Shown one piece after another: positions 1 through 9,556 of a DNA stretch of 12,301 bases. The translations under genes were made by a program, and so were the position numbers. The stretch lies in assembly GCA_030594925.1 (NCBI GenBank), contig JAUVEG010000012.1, positions 1 through 12,301 of the forward strand, read 5' to 3'. The notes below the pieces were generated by a model. That model had not been told where the DNA came from and made no database searches. It worked only from the letters and a program-made list of their open reading frames with translations. Source of the DNA: Gammaproteobacteria bacterium. Lineage in GTDB: Bacteria; Pseudomonadota; Gammaproteobacteria; Chromatiales; Chromatiaceae. Numbering within the stretch: position 1 is the first letter of the stretch; every line of letters begins with the position of its first letter.

Positions 1-121
1 CTGGTTGTTGTCGTTGCATCGCAGTTCAGGAAAGATGAGGAGTGAGCATGATTGTGCGCTTGATATGCTTCGCCCCTCAGCACATCCTATGACTCTGTAT
101 GGTTCATTTCCTAACCATAGA

Positions 122-139
122 TATCTGTGTCTATCTGTG
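122..139. repeat. Short direct repeat TATCTGTG x2
   Basis: The octamer TATCTGTG occurs at 122-129 and again at 132-139, ten bases apart. The surrounding text (roughly 116-141) resembles the degenerate 'ATCTGTG-x-ATCTGTGG' intergenic repeats found in many proteobacterial genomes. That resemblance is from memory and not from a search. It lies in non-coding DNA beyond the tRNA terminator, and no function can be assigned. Confidence 0.4.
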
Positions 140-152
140 GTAAAAAATCTGC

Positions 153-213
153 AACTATTCAGCACATTCGGGACCGTCACTGTTTTGCGCTTTATTAAAG
201 ATGCTGAATAGTT
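153..213. repeat. Perfect 12-bp inverted repeat with 37-nt spacer
   Basis: Positions 153-164 (aactattcagca) are the exact reverse complement of 202-213 (tgctgaatagtt), with a 37-base spacer. The arms are too long to be an easy coincidence in a 250-base gap. Neither strand has a U-tract right after the arm in the manner of a terminator, and no flanking target-site duplication is evident. It could be a remnant of a miniature mobile element, a dispersed intergenic repeat, or a structured RNA end. The rest of 1-254 contains no convincing gene; an open frame at 5-211 has no recognisable protein character. Confidence 0.55.
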
Positions 214-254
214 ACTAAAAATTTTACTTTTGACTTTTCCGTGGTGGAATGTGC

Positions 255-289
255 AATAAAAAACCCCGGCTCATTATAAGCAGGGGTTT
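255..289 (-). terminator. Intrinsic terminator of the tRNA operon
   Basis: On the minus strand the arms AAACCCC (289-283) and GGGGTTT (267-261) pair over 7 bp. After one mismatch, GCTTA/TGAGC extends the stem by 5 bp including one G-U, leaving a 3-nt loop. The minus strand then reads TTTTTTATT (263-255), a good U-tract. It begins 5 nt after the encoded CCA of tRNA-His, so it ends the tRNA transcript and any read-through from rpoZ. Confidence 0.9.
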
Positions 290-294
290 GAAGA

Positions 295-371
295 TGGGGT
301 GGATGATGGGGCTCGAACCCACGACGACTGGAATCACAATCCAGGGCTCTACCAACTGAGCTACACCCACC
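295..371 (-). tRNA. tRNA-His (GTG)
   Basis: The minus strand folds as a standard cloverleaf of 77 nt including an encoded CCA (297-295). The acceptor stem begins GGTGGGTG and pairs with CATCCACC with one G-U. The D-arm has GCTCAGTTGGTAGAGC, the T-arm contains GGTTCGAGCC, and the anticodon loop reads TTGTGAT with anticodon GTG. The extra 5' G (G-1, position 371) opposite C73, the identity element for histidyl-tRNA synthetase, is encoded. It is the last gene of the three-tRNA operon, 25 nt after tRNA-Arg. Confidence 0.97.
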
Positions 372-396
372 ATTGTAAACTTTTTAAATTTGTATG

Positions 397-473
397 TGGT
401 GCGCCCGGCAGGACTCGAACCTGCAACCCTCGGCTTAGAAGGCCGATGCTCTATCCGGTTGAGCTACGGGCGC
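397..473 (-). tRNA. tRNA-Arg (TCT)
   Basis: A 77-nt cloverleaf with encoded CCA (399-397). The acceptor stem is GCGCCCG paired with CGGGCGC, the discriminator is A, the anticodon stem is TCGGC/GCCGA, and the loop CTTCTAA gives anticodon TCT, which reads AGA and AGG codons. The T-arm contains GGTTCGAGTCC. It lies between tRNA-Pro (51 nt upstream) and tRNA-His (25 nt downstream) and probably shares their primary transcript. Confidence 0.97.
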
Positions 474-524
474 AAATTACGGTCGTACAGCAATCATATA
501 GATGCTTAAACAAGACGCTTTAAT

Positions 525-601
525 TGGTCGGGGTAGAGAGATTCGAACTCCCGACATCCTGCTCCCAAAGCAGGCGCGCTACCAGGCTGCGCTATACCCC
601 G
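525..601 (-). tRNA. tRNA-Pro (TGG)
   Basis: A 77-nt cloverleaf with encoded CCA (527-525). The acceptor stem CGGGGTA pairs with TACCCCG. It therefore begins with C1-G72, the bacterial prolyl-tRNA signature, and carries discriminator A. The anticodon stem is CCTGC/GCAGG and the loop TTTGGGA gives anticodon TGG. The T-arm contains AGTTCGAATCT. It is the promoter-proximal gene of the operon; the promoter at 635-663 would start transcription about 26 nt upstream of it. Confidence 0.97.
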
Positions 602-634
602 ATCTCTTGAAGTCAAGCAACTCCAAGCCCGCAA

Positions 635-663
635 ATGATACGGACTGAAAGAGCTCCCGTCAA
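635..663 (-). promoter_or_regulatory. Sigma70-type promoter of the tRNA-Pro-Arg-His operon
   Basis: On the minus strand, -35 TTGACG (663-658) and -10 TATCAT (640-635) are separated by exactly 17 nt. The expected start is near 628, giving a leader of about 26 nt before tRNA-Pro. The bases after the -10 read TTGCGGGC, a GC-rich discriminator as seen at stable-RNA promoters under stringent control. The match and position are seen directly; stringent control is inferred. The tRNAs can therefore be transcribed independently of rpoBCZ. Confidence 0.75.
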
Positions 664-683
664 TGACTTCATCGCTCTTTTTT
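648..683 (+). terminator. Possible plus-strand hairpin terminator downstream of rpoZ
   Basis: On the plus strand AAAGAGC (648-654) pairs with GCTCTTT (674-680), a 7-bp stem with a 19-nt loop, followed by a T-run that extends to 683. Read on the minus strand the same hairpin has only three U residues after it, so it is a poor terminator for rpoZ. No plus-strand gene is present that needs terminating. It overlaps the tRNA promoter, so it may be fortuitous. The rest of the gap 602-715 shows a C-rich run on the minus strand just after the rpoZ stop (about 711-699). Confidence 0.3.
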
Positions 684-715
684 CCCTCATCCTCTCCCGG
701 GGGGTGGGGGATTTA

Positions 716-997
716 TCAGGGTTTGTCAGCACTCAGCCCTGCAAGTTCCTCGCCCAAAGCGATCATCAACTCATCTTCGCCCTCCTCCTCTTGATTGAGC
801 TGTTCATCAACCGTATCAACAGTGATAAGTCCTGCAGCAATTTCACGCAGCGCCACCACCGTGGGCTTGTCATTCTCCCACGGAAGCAGAGGTTCGACCC
901 CATTCGCCAATTGACGCGCCCGCTTTGTCGCCAGCAGCACCAGGTTGAAACGATTATCAACATGCTCAAGGCAATCTTCTACTGTAATTCGTGCCAT
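716..997 (-). CDS. rpoZ: RNA polymerase omega subunit
   Basis: Encodes a 93-residue omega subunit, which binds the beta' subunit, helps fold and assemble core RNA polymerase, and in proteobacteria forms part of a ppGpp-binding site with beta'. The N-terminal [16 protein letters not shown], the RARQL helix and [14 protein letters not shown] are classic omega signatures covering about residues 2-56. The tail after residue 58 is strongly acidic (EEEGEDE), as is common in the family. Length is close to the E. coli protein (about 91 residues). The ATG is 12 nt after the rpoC stop and is preceded by GAGG about 8 nt upstream, so it is almost certainly cotranscribed with rpoC. The location is the odd point: the family is normally found beside gmk and spoT. 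Confidence 0.95.
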   Translation of the reverse strand: MARITVEDCLEHVDNRFNLVLLATKRARQLANGVEPLLPWENDKPTVVALREIAAGLITVDTVDEQLNQEEEGEDELMIALGEELAGLSADKP

Positions 998-1009
998 TTT
1001 AATTACCTC

Positions 1010-4000
1010 TTATTCCTCTACCGGGGTGTTTAATGCTTCCTTGATGGCCGCTTCAACTTCCTCTGCAGCCAGTTCGGAACTCTTCACGTCATCGACCACA
1101 ACATTTTTGCGGTTACGACGCTCTTTATGGTGTGACAATCCGGTACCTGCCGGCACCAGACGCCCGACGATGACATTCTCCTTGAGACCGTTGAGGCTGT
1201 CTGATGATCCTCGCACGGAAGCCTCCGTAAGAACACGGGTTGTCTCCTGAAAGGATGCCGCCGAAATAAAGGATTCCGTCGCCAGTGACGCCTTGGTAAT
1301 GCCAAGCAGCATGAGTTCATATTCAGCCGGGAATTTACCTTCGGCAACGAGCTTCTCATTCTCTTCGATTACACGTGAACGCTCCGCCTGCTCGCCTTTG
1401 ATAAAGCTGGAGTCACCGGAACTGGTGATCTCGACTTTGCGCAGCATCTGGCGCACAATCACTTCGATATGCTTGTCGTTGATATTCACGCCCTGCAGAC
1501 GATAGACCTCCTGGATCTCCTGCACCATGTACTCGGCAAGCACCGTTACGCCGCGAAGACGCAGGATGTCATGCGGGATGAGTTCACCCTCGGCGACAAC
1601 CTCACCTTTTTCGACGTGCTCACCCTCGAAGATATCGATGCGGCGCCATTTATGAATCAGGGTCTCGTTGGTCTCTCCGCTCTTTTCAGTGATCACCAGG
1701 CGCTGCTTGCCCTTGGTCTCCTTGCCAAATGAGACAATACCTGTTGTCTCTGCAAGGATTGCCGGTTCCTTGGGTCTACGCGCCTCGAACAGGTCTGCAA
1801 CACGTGGCAAACCACCGGTAATATCACGCGTTTTGGATGACTCCTGCGGGATACGCGCCAGGGTGCCGCCCACCGAGACCACGCTGCCGTCAGCAGCATT
1901 GATTATCGATCCTGCCGGCAGAAAATAGTGCGCCGGCATGTTGCTGCCTGGAATATTGATGTCATTATCGTCCTCATCGACAAGCTTCACCATTGGCCGC
2001 ATCTCTTTGCCCGCCAGCGGACGCTGCAGTGGATCGATGATCTCCACAGAGGAGAGTCCGGTGATATCGTCAACACGCTTCTGCACGGTGACACCTTCGA
2101 CAAAATCCACAAAGTGCATCTTTCCGGCAACCTCGGTAATAATGGGGTGTGTATGCGGATCCCACGAGGCTATCATTGCGCCTCCCTCTACCTCGGTCTC
2201 GTTTTGCACCCTCAAATTGGCGCCGTATGGGAGCTTGTAGCGCTCACGTTCACGTCCCAGTTCATCCAGCAGATGCACCTCACCGGAACGGGATGTCACC
2301 ACATGTTCGCCGTTCTCCTTCTCCACGGATTCAATGTTGTAGTAGCGGATCCTGCCGCCATTCTTTACCTCGATACTGTTGGCAGCTGCAGATCGCGATG
2401 CGGCGCCGCCGATATGGAAGGTGCGCATGGTCAACTGTGTGCCGGGTTCACCGATACTCTGGGCAGCGATAACCCCGACAGCTTCACCTTCATTGACCAG
2501 GTGTCCACGTGCAAGATCACGGCCGTAGCAGGCTGCACAGACACCGGTTCGTGCCTCACAGGTGATTGCAGAACGCACCAGAACCTGGTCGACGCCCGCT
2601 TCATCCAGTGTTTCAACCCATGCCTCATCGAGCAGGGTTCCTGCTTCACACTCAACCACATCAGAGCCTGGCGCATAGACATCCTTTGCTGGCACGCGTC
2701 CGAGGATGCGTTCACTCAGCGGTTCCACAACATCACCACCCTCGATGATGGGTGTCATCATCAAACCTTCCTCGGTGCCGCAATCATCGATCAGCACCAC
2801 CATGTCCTGGGCAACATCAACCAGACGACGCGTCAGATAACCGGAGTTGGCGGTTTTCAATGCCGTATCAGCAAGGCCTTTACGCGCACCGTGCGTAGAG
2901 ATGAAGTACTGCAGTACGTCGAGACCTTCACGGAAGTTCGCCTTGATCGGTGTTTCGATGATCGAGCCATCCGGCTTGGCCATCAAACCACGCATACCGG
3001 CAAGTTGGCGTATCTGCGCCGCCGAACCCCGTGCACCGGAATCCGCCATCATGTAGATCGAGTTAAAAGAGTCCGTTTCACTCTCGTTGCCATCTTTGTC
3101 AGTCACCGTCATTTTAGAGATCTTGTCCATCATCGCCTTGGCCACCTGGTCGTTGGTATGCGACCAGATATCCACAACCTTGTTGTAGCGCTCGCCCTGG
3201 GTGACAAGACCGGATGCATACTGTTGCTGGATCTCCTTGACCTCCCCTTCGGCGCTGGCGAGGATCGTCTCTTTCTCCTCTGGCACGATCATATCTTTTA
3301 CAGCAACAGAGACCGCAGCTTTGGTTGCATAACGGAAACCGGTGTACATCAGCTGGTCGGCAAAAACAACCGTCTCTTTGAGACCCTGGTTACGGTAGCA
3401 GGCGTCGATCAGGGCGGAGATCGCCTTCTTGCCGAGCGGACGCTGCAGCATCTCAAAAGGCATTCCGTCAGGTAGAATCTCTTTCAGCAGGGCGCGCCCA
3501 ACCGTGGTGTCAACGATGCTGCGACTGCTCTGCAGCTCCCCATCGTCATTCAAAAGATTTTCCTCAATGCGTACTTTCACTTTGGCCTGCAGTGCAACTA
3601 CGCCTGAATCATAGGCGCGCAACACTTCACGCGGATCGGAAAACACCATGCCCTCGCCTTTGGCATTGATACGCTCGCGGGTCATGTAATAGAGTCCCAG
3701 CACCACGTCCTGTGACGGCACGATGATAGGCTCGCCATTGGCTGGTGAAAGAATATTGTTGGTCGACATCATCAGCGTGCGTGCTTCCAGCTGCGCCTCG
3801 ATGGAGAGGGGCACATGCACAGCCATCTGGTCGCCGTCGAAGTCGGCATTGAAGGCGGTGCACACCAGCGGATGCAGTTGAATCGCCTTGCCCTCGATGA
3901 GGACGGGTTCAAACGCCTGGATACCGAGGCGATGAAGCGTCGGCGCACGATTGAGCATGATCGGGTGCTCCCGGATCACCTCATCAAGGATATCCCAAAC

Positions 4001-5218
4001 CTCGGGATCACCACGTTCAACCATCTTCTTGGCTGCCTTGATGGTATTAGAGAGCCCCCTGAGTTGCAGTTTGCTGAATATAAAGGGCTTGAACAGCTCC
4101 AGCCCCATCTTTTTTGGCAGACCGCATTGGTGCAGTCTCAGGGTTGGACCGACGACGATAACCGAACGCCCCGAGTAGTCGACCCGCTTGCCCAGCAGGT
4201 TCTGGCGGAAACGTCCCTGCTTGCCCTTGATCATATCCGCCAGGGATTTGAGTGGGCGCTTGTTGGTGCCGGTAATCGCGCGCCCGCGGCGCCCGTTGTC
4301 GATCAATGCATCGACGGACTCCTGCAACATACGCTTTTCGTTGCGCACGATAATATCCGGAGCCAGCAGATCCAGCAGCCGCTTGAGTCTGTTGTTGCGG
4401 TTGATGACGCGGCGATAGAGGTCATTGAGATCGGAGGTCGCAAAGCGGCCGCCATCCAGCGGCACCAGGGGACGCAGTTCCGGCGGCAGAACCGGCAGTG
4501 CTTTCAACACCATCCACTCCGGCTTGTTGCCGGATTCGTGCAGTGATTCCAGCAGTTTCAGACGCTTGCTGTATTTCTTGATCTTGGTTTCAGAGCGCGT
4601 CGCAGTCATATCCTCGCGGATTTGCTCGACTTCCCTGGGGATATCGATGGAACCCAGCAGCTCATAGACCGCTTCAGCCCCCATGCGCGCATCAAATTCG
4701 TCGACATACTCTTCAATCGCTTCCAGATACTGCTCATCAGTCAACAGCTGGCTGCGTTCAAGGGTCGTCATGCCGGGGTCGACAACGACATAGGATTCAA
4801 AATAGAGTACCCGCTCGATATCCTTGAGCGTCATATCCAGCAGCAGGCCGATGCGTGACGGCAGGGATTTCAGGTACCAGATATGGGCGACAGGCGCCGC
4901 CAGTTCAATATGCCCCATGCGCTCACGACGCACCTTGGAGAGCGTCACTTCGACGCCGCACTTCTCACACACCACACCGCGGTGCTTGAGGCGCTTGTAT
5001 TTGCCGCAGAGGCATTCAAAATCGTTGACCGGGCCAAAAATCTTGGCGCAGAAAAGCCCCTCCCGCTCCGGCTTGAAGGTGCGGTAGTTGATGGTTTCAG
5101 GTTTCTTGACTTCGCCAAATGACCATGAGCGAATCATATCCGGTGACGCCAGGCCAATACGGATCGCATCAAACTCTTCAACCTGATCCTGCTTGAGGAT
5201 GTTCATTAGATCTTTCAT
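1010..5218 (-). CDS. rpoC: DNA-directed RNA polymerase subunit beta'
   Basis: The 1402-residue beta' subunit forms the clamp and most of the active site of RNA polymerase and binds omega. The N-terminal zinc site is C69, C71, C84 and C87. The catalytic magnesium loop NADFDGD is at 457-463 (D459, D461, D463). The second zinc site is C813, C887, C894 and C897. The trigger loop [10 protein letters not shown] carries H935. All match E. coli numbering within one residue, and the length is near its 1407. The ATG is 20 nt after the rpoB stop, with CAGGAG upstream of it. The gene is full length with no frameshift, and its stop is followed at once by the ribosome binding site of rpoZ. Confidence 0.99.
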   Translation of the reverse strand: MKDLMNILKQDQVEEFDAIRIGLASPDMIRSWSFGEVKKPETINYRTFKPEREGLFCAKIFGPVNDFECLCGKYKRLKHRGVVCEKCGVEVTLSKVRRERMGHIELAAPVAHIWYLKSLPSRIGLLLDMTLKDIERVLYFESYVVVDPGMTTLERSQLLTDEQYLEAIEEYVDEFDARMGAEAVYELLGSIDIPREVEQIREDMTATRSETKIKKYSKRLKLLESLHESGNKPEWMVLKALPVLPPELRPLVPLDGGRFATSDLNDLYRRVINRNNRLKRLLDLLAPDIIVRNEKRMLQESVDALIDNGRRGRAITGTNKRPLKSLADMIKGKQGRFRQNLLGKRVDYSGRSVIVVGPTLRLHQCGLPKKMGLELFKPFIFSKLQLRGLSNTIKAAKKMVERGDPEVWDILDEVIREHPIMLNRAPTLHRLGIQAFEPVLIEGKAIQLHPLVCTAFNADFDGDQMAVHVPLSIEAQLEARTLMMSTNNILSPANGEPIIVPSQDVVLGLYYMTRERINAKGEGMVFSDPREVLRAYDSGVVALQAKVKVRIEENLLNDDGELQSSRSIVDTTVGRALLKEILPDGMPFEMLQRPLGKKAISALIDACYRNQGLKETVVFADQLMYTGFRYATKAAVSVAVKDMIVPEEKETILASAEGEVKEIQQQYASGLVTQGERYNKVVDIWSHTNDQVAKAMMDKISKMTVTDKDGNESETDSFNSIYMMADSGARGSAAQIRQLAGMRGLMAKPDGSIIETPIKANFREGLDVLQYFISTHGARKGLADTALKTANSGYLTRRLVDVAQDMVVLIDDCGTEEGLMMTPIIEGGDVVEPLSERILGRVPAKDVYAPGSDVVECEAGTLLDEAWVETLDEAGVDQVLVRSAITCEARTGVCAACYGRDLARGHLVNEGEAVGVIAAQSIGEPGTQLTMRTFHIGGAASRSAAANSIEVKNGGRIRYYNIESVEKENGEHVVTSRSGEVHLLDELGRERERYKLPYGANLRVQNETEVEGGAMIASWDPHTHPIITEVAGKMHFVDFVEGVTVQKRVDDITGLSSVEIIDPLQRPLAGKEMRPMVKLVDEDDNDINIPGSNMPAHYFLPAGSIINAADGSVVSVGGTLARIPQESSKTRDITGGLPRVADLFEARRPKEPAILAETTGIVSFGKETKGKQRLVITEKSGETNETLIHKWRRIDIFEGEHVEKGEVVAEGELIPHDILRLRGVTVLAEYMVQEIQEVYRLQGVNINDKHIEVIVRQMLRKVEITSSGDSSFIKGEQAERSRVIEENEKLVAEGKFPAEYELMLLGITKASLATESFISAASFQETTRVLTEASVRGSSDSLNGLKENVIVGRLVPAGTGLSHHKERRNRKNVVVDDVKSSELAAEEVEAAIKEALNTPVEE

Positions 5219-5238
5219 AACTTGATTCTCCTGACTGC

Positions 5239-8200
5239 TTACTTTTGCTCAAGCTCAATATTGATGGCCAGGGAGCGTATCTCCTTCACCAGCACATTAA
5301 AAGACTCCGGCATTCCAGGCTCCATACGATGGTCGCCGTCTACAATATTCTTGTAGATACGCGTGCGGCCGTTGACATCATCGGATTTGACCGTCAGCAT
5401 CTCCTGCAGGGTATAGGCGGCGCCATAGGCTTCCAGCGCCCACACCTCCATCTCACCGAAGCGCTGGCCGCCAAACTGTGCTTTACCGCCCAGCGGCTGC
5501 TGGGTGACAAGGCTGTATGGGCCGGTTGAACGGGCATGCATCTTGTCATCAACCAGGTGGTTGAGTTTCAGGATATACATATAACCAACCGTGACTTCCC
5601 GCTCGAAAGGTTCGCCGGTGCGGCCGTCATGAAGCTGTGTCTGACCACTCTTCGGCAGTCCGGCCAACTCCAGCATGTTGTGGATATCACTCTCCTGGGC
5701 GCCGTCAAAGACAGGCGTCGCCATCGGCACACCATCGCGTAGATTGTCAGCCAACTCCAGGATTTCAGCATCGCTGAAGCTGTCAAGATCCTCCTGCTTA
5801 CCGCTGGAGTTGTAAATCTTGTCCAGATACCCGCGGATTTCGGAGATTTTCTTGTGTGCATCCAGCATTTCACCAATACGTTCGCCTAGCCCCTTGGCTG
5901 CCCATCCGAGATGAGTTTCAAGAATCTGACCGATATTCATCCGCGACGGTACGCCAAGCGGATTCAATACGATATCCACAGGACGGCCGTTTTCATCGTA
6001 GGGCATATCCTCGACAGGCACGACCTTGGAGATAACACCCTTGTTACCGTGTCGTCCCGCCATTTTGTCACCGGGCTGGATACGGCGTTTGACCGCAACG
6101 TAGACCTTGACCATCTTCTGCACACCGGGCGCCAGATCGTCACCGGCGGTCAGCTTGCTCTTCTTCTCTTCATATTTCTGACGGAAAAGATCACGCTGGT
6201 TTTTGATCTGCTGGGCAACAGCCTCCAGCTGCGCCGCCGCCTCGTCATCATTCAGGCGGATCTCGAGCCACTGATCCTTCTCCAGCTCAGCAAGATAGGT
6301 TTTGCTGATCTTGCTGCCCTTCCTGAGGCTCTGCGGACCACCGTCCGCAACTTTGCCATTCAACATCTTCTCGATGCGGGCGAAGGTATCGAGCTCCATG
6401 ATGCGTTGCTGATCATGAAGATCCTTGCGCACCCGTTTGAGCTCCTCCTCTTCAATCTCAAGAGCACGCGCATCCTTCTCCACACCATCACGGGTGAACA
6501 CCTGCACATCGATAACCTTGCCGATGATGCTGGAAGGCACGCGCAGCGAGGTGTCTTTGACGTCAGCAGCCTTTTCACCAAAGATGGCACGCAGCAGCTT
6601 CTCCTCGGGTGTCAGCTGCGCCTCGCCTTTTGGCGTGACCTTGCCCACGAGTATATCGCCATCCTTGACCTCTGCTCCAATATAGACGATCCCCGACTCA
6701 TCGAGACGACCAAGATTGGACTCGCCGACATTGGGAATATCCGCTGTAATCTCCTCTGTGCCCAACTTGGTGTCGCGCGCCATGCAGGTCAACTCTTCGA
6801 TATGAATCGTGGTAAAGCGATCCTCCTGGACGACGCGCTCGGAGATCAGGATCGAATCCTCGAAGTTGTATCCATTCCACGGCATGAAGGCGACGCGCAG
6901 GTTTTGCCCCAGCGCCAGTTCACCCATATCGATGGACGGCCCGTCAGCCATGACATCTCCGCGCTGGATGCTGTCACCAACCTTCACTAGCGGGCGCTGA
7001 TTGATACAGGTATTCTGGTTGGAACGGGTATATTTGGTCAGCTGATAGATATCGACGCCCGACTCGCCTGCCTCGGTCTCGTTGTCGTTGACCCGCACAA
7101 CGATTCTGTTGGCATCGACGGAATCGACCTTGCCGCCGCGTTTAGCCACTGCGGTCACACCGGAATCGACTGCAACGACACGTTCCATTCCAGTTCCGAC
7201 CAGTGGTTTTTGCGCACGCAGTGTCGGCACCGCCTGACGCTGCATATTGGATCCCATGAGTGCACGGTTGGCGTCGTTATGCTCCAGGAACGGAACCATA
7301 CTGGCCGCAACCGAGACGATCTGGCGCGGCGAGACATCCATGTAGTTGACCTCCCCGGGCCCGGAGAGCATGAATTCATTCTCGAAACGACAGGAGATCA
7401 GTTCATCAGTCAGCCTGTTGTCATCATCCAGCACCGAGTTGGCCTGTGCAATCACATAGCGACCCTCCTCGATGGCGGAGAGATAGTGAATCTCATCCGT
7501 AGCGATCGAATCCTTGACGATGCGGTAGGGAGTTTCCAGAAAACCATATTCATTGGTGCGCGCATAGGTTGCCAATGAATTGATCAGGCCGATGTTCGGT
7601 CCTTCCGGCGTCTCGATCGGACAGACGCGCCCATAGTGTGTCGGCTGCACATCCCTCACTTCAAAGCCTGCGCGTTCGCGCGCCAGGCCGCCGGGACCGA
7701 GCGCCGAAACACGGCGTTTGTGGGTGATCTCGGAGAGTGGATTGTTCTGGTCCATGAACTGGGAGAGTTGACTCGACCCAAAAAACTCGCGTATGGCCGC
7801 AGAGACAGGTTTTGAGTTGATCATCTCCTGCGGCATCAGTCCCTCGCTCTCGGCCAGGGTAAGACGCTCCTTGACGGCGCGTTCAACGCGCACCAGGCCG
7901 ATACGGAACTGATTCTCAGCCATCTCACCGACACAGCGCACACGGCGGTTGCCAAGATGGTCGATATCATCAGTTGTGCCGTTGCCATTACGGATATCAA
8001 CCAGGGTTTTGAGAACATCAACAATATCTTCATTAGAGAGGATGCCCTCTCCTGTCGACTCATCACGACCCAGTCGGCGATTGAACTTCATGCGTCCAAC
8101 AGCAGAAAGGTCATAGCGATCCAGTGTGAAAAAGAGATTTCCAAACAGGTTCTCCGCCGAATCCTTTGTCGGCGGCTCACCGGGACGCATCATGCGGTAG

Positions 8201-9324
8201 ATCTCGACCTGCGCCTCGAGCTGGGTCGAGGCCGGGTCGATGCGCAGGGTGTCCGAGATAAAGGAGCCATGATCCAGGTCATTGGTAAACAGGGTCTTGA
8301 GCTCTTGAATCCCCCCGTCAATAAACGTCTCTACCATCTCGTCGGTTATTTCATCATTGACGTTTGCCAGCAGTTCGCCGGTCTCGGTATCAACGACATT
8401 TTGCGCCAGCGTTTTTCCCACCAGGTATGAAACAGGGACTTCCAACTGTGACACACCGGCCTTGTCCAACTCTCGTATATGCCGCTGGGTAATGCGGCGG
8501 CCTCCCGCGACCAGCACTTTATTCTTGATTTTTATATCAAAATCGAGCATCTCCCCGCGCAGACGACTCGGCACCAGCATCATGGTGATCTTTTTGCCGG
8601 AAATTTTAAAATCATCATTATCGAAGAACATTTCAATGATCTGCTCGGTGTCATAACCGAGCGCGCGCAGCAGGATGGTCGCAGGAATTTTGCGGCGGCG
8701 GTCAATTCTTACAAAGACACAATCTTTTGGATCAAACTCAAAATCGAGCCATGATCCACGATAGGGAATGACCCTTGCCGAGAACAACAGCTTGCCCGAG
8801 GAGTGGGTCTTGCCTTTATCATGATCAAAAAAGACACCAGGTGAACGGTGCAGCTGGGAGACGATAACCCGCTCGGTGCCATTGATGACGAAGGTGCCGG
8901 TATCGGTCATCAGGGGCATTTCTCCCATGTAGATTTCCTGTTCGCGAACCTCTTTCACCTTGGGCTTGATCTTCTTCGATTTAAGGGTGTCCTTGTCGTA
9001 GATCACCAGCTTGACAAGCACGCGCAGAGGCGCCGCATAAGTGGCGCCGCGCAGCTGACATTCACGCACATCAAATTTCGGGGCTTCGAGACGATAGCTG
9101 ACATACTCAAGTTTGGCATTGCCCGAGTGACTCGAAATGGGAAATACTGATTTGAACGCCGCCTGCAGTCCTTTGTCCTTGCGCTCTTCCGGAGGCGTGC
9201 CTGTCTGCAAAAAGTCTCGGAACGAGTTGATCTGGGTTGCAATCAGATAGGGAACAGGCAGTACACTCTTCTGTCTGCCAAAATCATTACGAATACGCTT
9301 CTTTTCAGTAAAACTGTACGCCAT
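5239..9324 (-). CDS. rpoB: DNA-directed RNA polymerase subunit beta
   Basis: The 1361-residue beta subunit forms the second half of the catalytic core, binding nucleotide substrates and the RNA-DNA hybrid. The rifampicin pocket reads [18 protein letters not shown], with D525, H535 and S540 equivalent to E. coli D516, H526 and S531, all in the sensitive form. Other conserved blocks are [15 protein letters not shown], the [10 protein letters not shown] motif, and a C-terminal region with [20 protein letters not shown] that contacts beta'. It is slightly longer than the E. coli protein (1342), with an offset of 9 by the rifampicin region. The ATG at 9324 is preceded by GAGG about 9 nt upstream. 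The 232-nt gap before it holds five hairpins. Confidence 0.99.
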   Translation of the reverse strand: MAYSFTEKKRIRNDFGRQKSVLPVPYLIATQINSFRDFLQTGTPPEERKDKGLQAAFKSVFPISSHSGNAKLEYVSYRLEAPKFDVRECQLRGATYAAPLRVLVKLVIYDKDTLKSKKIKPKVKEVREQEIYMGEMPLMTDTGTFVINGTERVIVSQLHRSPGVFFDHDKGKTHSSGKLLFSARVIPYRGSWLDFEFDPKDCVFVRIDRRRKIPATILLRALGYDTEQIIEMFFDNDDFKISGKKITMMLVPSRLRGEMLDFDIKIKNKVLVAGGRRITQRHIRELDKAGVSQLEVPVSYLVGKTLAQNVVDTETGELLANVNDEITDEMVETFIDGGIQELKTLFTNDLDHGSFISDTLRIDPASTQLEAQVEIYRMMRPGEPPTKDSAENLFGNLFFTLDRYDLSAVGRMKFNRRLGRDESTGEGILSNEDIVDVLKTLVDIRNGNGTTDDIDHLGNRRVRCVGEMAENQFRIGLVRVERAVKERLTLAESEGLMPQEMINSKPVSAAIREFFGSSQLSQFMDQNNPLSEITHKRRVSALGPGGLARERAGFEVRDVQPTHYGRVCPIETPEGPNIGLINSLATYARTNEYGFLETPYRIVKDSIATDEIHYLSAIEEGRYVIAQANSVLDDDNRLTDELISCRFENEFMLSGPGEVNYMDVSPRQIVSVAASMVPFLEHNDANRALMGSNMQRQAVPTLRAQKPLVGTGMERVVAVDSGVTAVAKRGGKVDSVDANRIVVRVNDNETEAGESGVDIYQLTKYTRSNQNTCINQRPLVKVGDSIQRGDVMADGPSIDMGELALGQNLRVAFMPWNGYNFEDSILISERVVQEDRFTTIHIEELTCMARDTKLGTEEITADIPNVGESNLGRLDESGIVYIGAEVKDGDILVGKVTPKGEAQLTPEEKLLRAIFGEKAADVKDTSLRVPSSIIGKVIDVQVFTRDGVEKDARALEIEEEELKRVRKDLHDQQRIMELDTFARIEKMLNGKVADGGPQSLRKGSKISKTYLAELEKDQWLEIRLNDDEAAAQLEAVAQQIKNQRDLFRQKYEEKKSKLTAGDDLAPGVQKMVKVYVAVKRRIQPGDKMAGRHGNKGVISKVVPVEDMPYDENGRPVDIVLNPLGVPSRMNIGQILETHLGWAAKGLGERIGEMLDAHKKISEIRGYLDKIYNSSGKQEDLDSFSDAEILELADNLRDGVPMATPVFDGAQESDIHNMLELAGLPKSGQTQLHDGRTGEPFEREVTVGYMYILKLNHLVDDKMHARSTGPYSLVTQQPLGGKAQFGGQRFGEMEVWALEAYGAAYTLQEMLTVKSDDVNGRTRIYKNIVDGDHRMEPGMPESFNVLVKEIRSLAINIELEQK

Positions 9325-9556
9325 CTCACCGTTCCTCAGGATCTATCAAAATCACCCGCCATGCGGGGTGTTCCGGGGTTGTGAAAAGCTACCCCGTTTG
9401 GGATGACAACTCATCCCCATACCTTTTGTTCAAGCAACAAAAGGCCGGCAGCCTATTGGCCACCAGCCTGATTGCTATCGCCGGAGAGTCTCTGTGTTGA
9501 CAGAAAGCCGGGCTTTCAGCAACACGCAACGCTCGAACGATGCCAGCTGCAAGGTC
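9325..9556 (-). promoter_or_regulatory. Hairpin-rich rplL-rpoB intergenic region
   Basis: Five stem-loops can be drawn on the minus strand. (a) 9494-9525: GTGTTG/CAACAC, a small internal loop, then GAAAGC/GCTTTC with a 3-nt loop. (b) 9422-9444: a perfect 9-bp CCTTTTGTT/AACAAAAGG stem with a 5-nt loop. (c) 9400-9417: GGGATGA/TCATCCC with a 4-nt loop. (d) 9374-9396: CGGGGT/ACCCCG. (e) 9353-9370: CACCC-GC/GC-GGGTG with a bulged C, followed by ATTTTGAT. In E. coli this gap holds a partial terminator and an RNase III site that reduce RNA polymerase relative to ribosomal protein synthesis. By position, (e) could be the attenuator and (a) a processing site, but this assignment is inference. No convincing promoter was seen. 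Confidence 0.6.

Noticed and set aside
5..211. A 68-codon plus-strand open frame at the left edge
   Set aside because: No recognisable domain or convincing ribosome binding site, and its end falls inside the right arm of the inverted repeat. Treated as non-coding.
299..523. A 74-codon plus-strand open frame
   Set aside because: It is antisense to tRNA-His and tRNA-Arg, so its sequence is explained by the RNA genes.
1928..3475. A 515-codon open frame on the plus strand
   Set aside because: It lies wholly inside rpoC on the opposite strand. Its translation is rich in His, Cys and Arg with no recognisable domain, as expected from the antisense of a biased coding sequence.
5911..6990. A 359-codon open frame on the plus strand
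   Set aside because: Antisense to rpoB, with no family likeness and no matching ribosome binding site or operon context. The same applies to the 243-codon frame at 3815-4546 inside rpoC.
7690..7760. Possible rifampicin-resistance change in rpoB
   Set aside because: The pocket keeps D525, H535 and S540 (E. coli D516, H526, S531) in the sensitive form.
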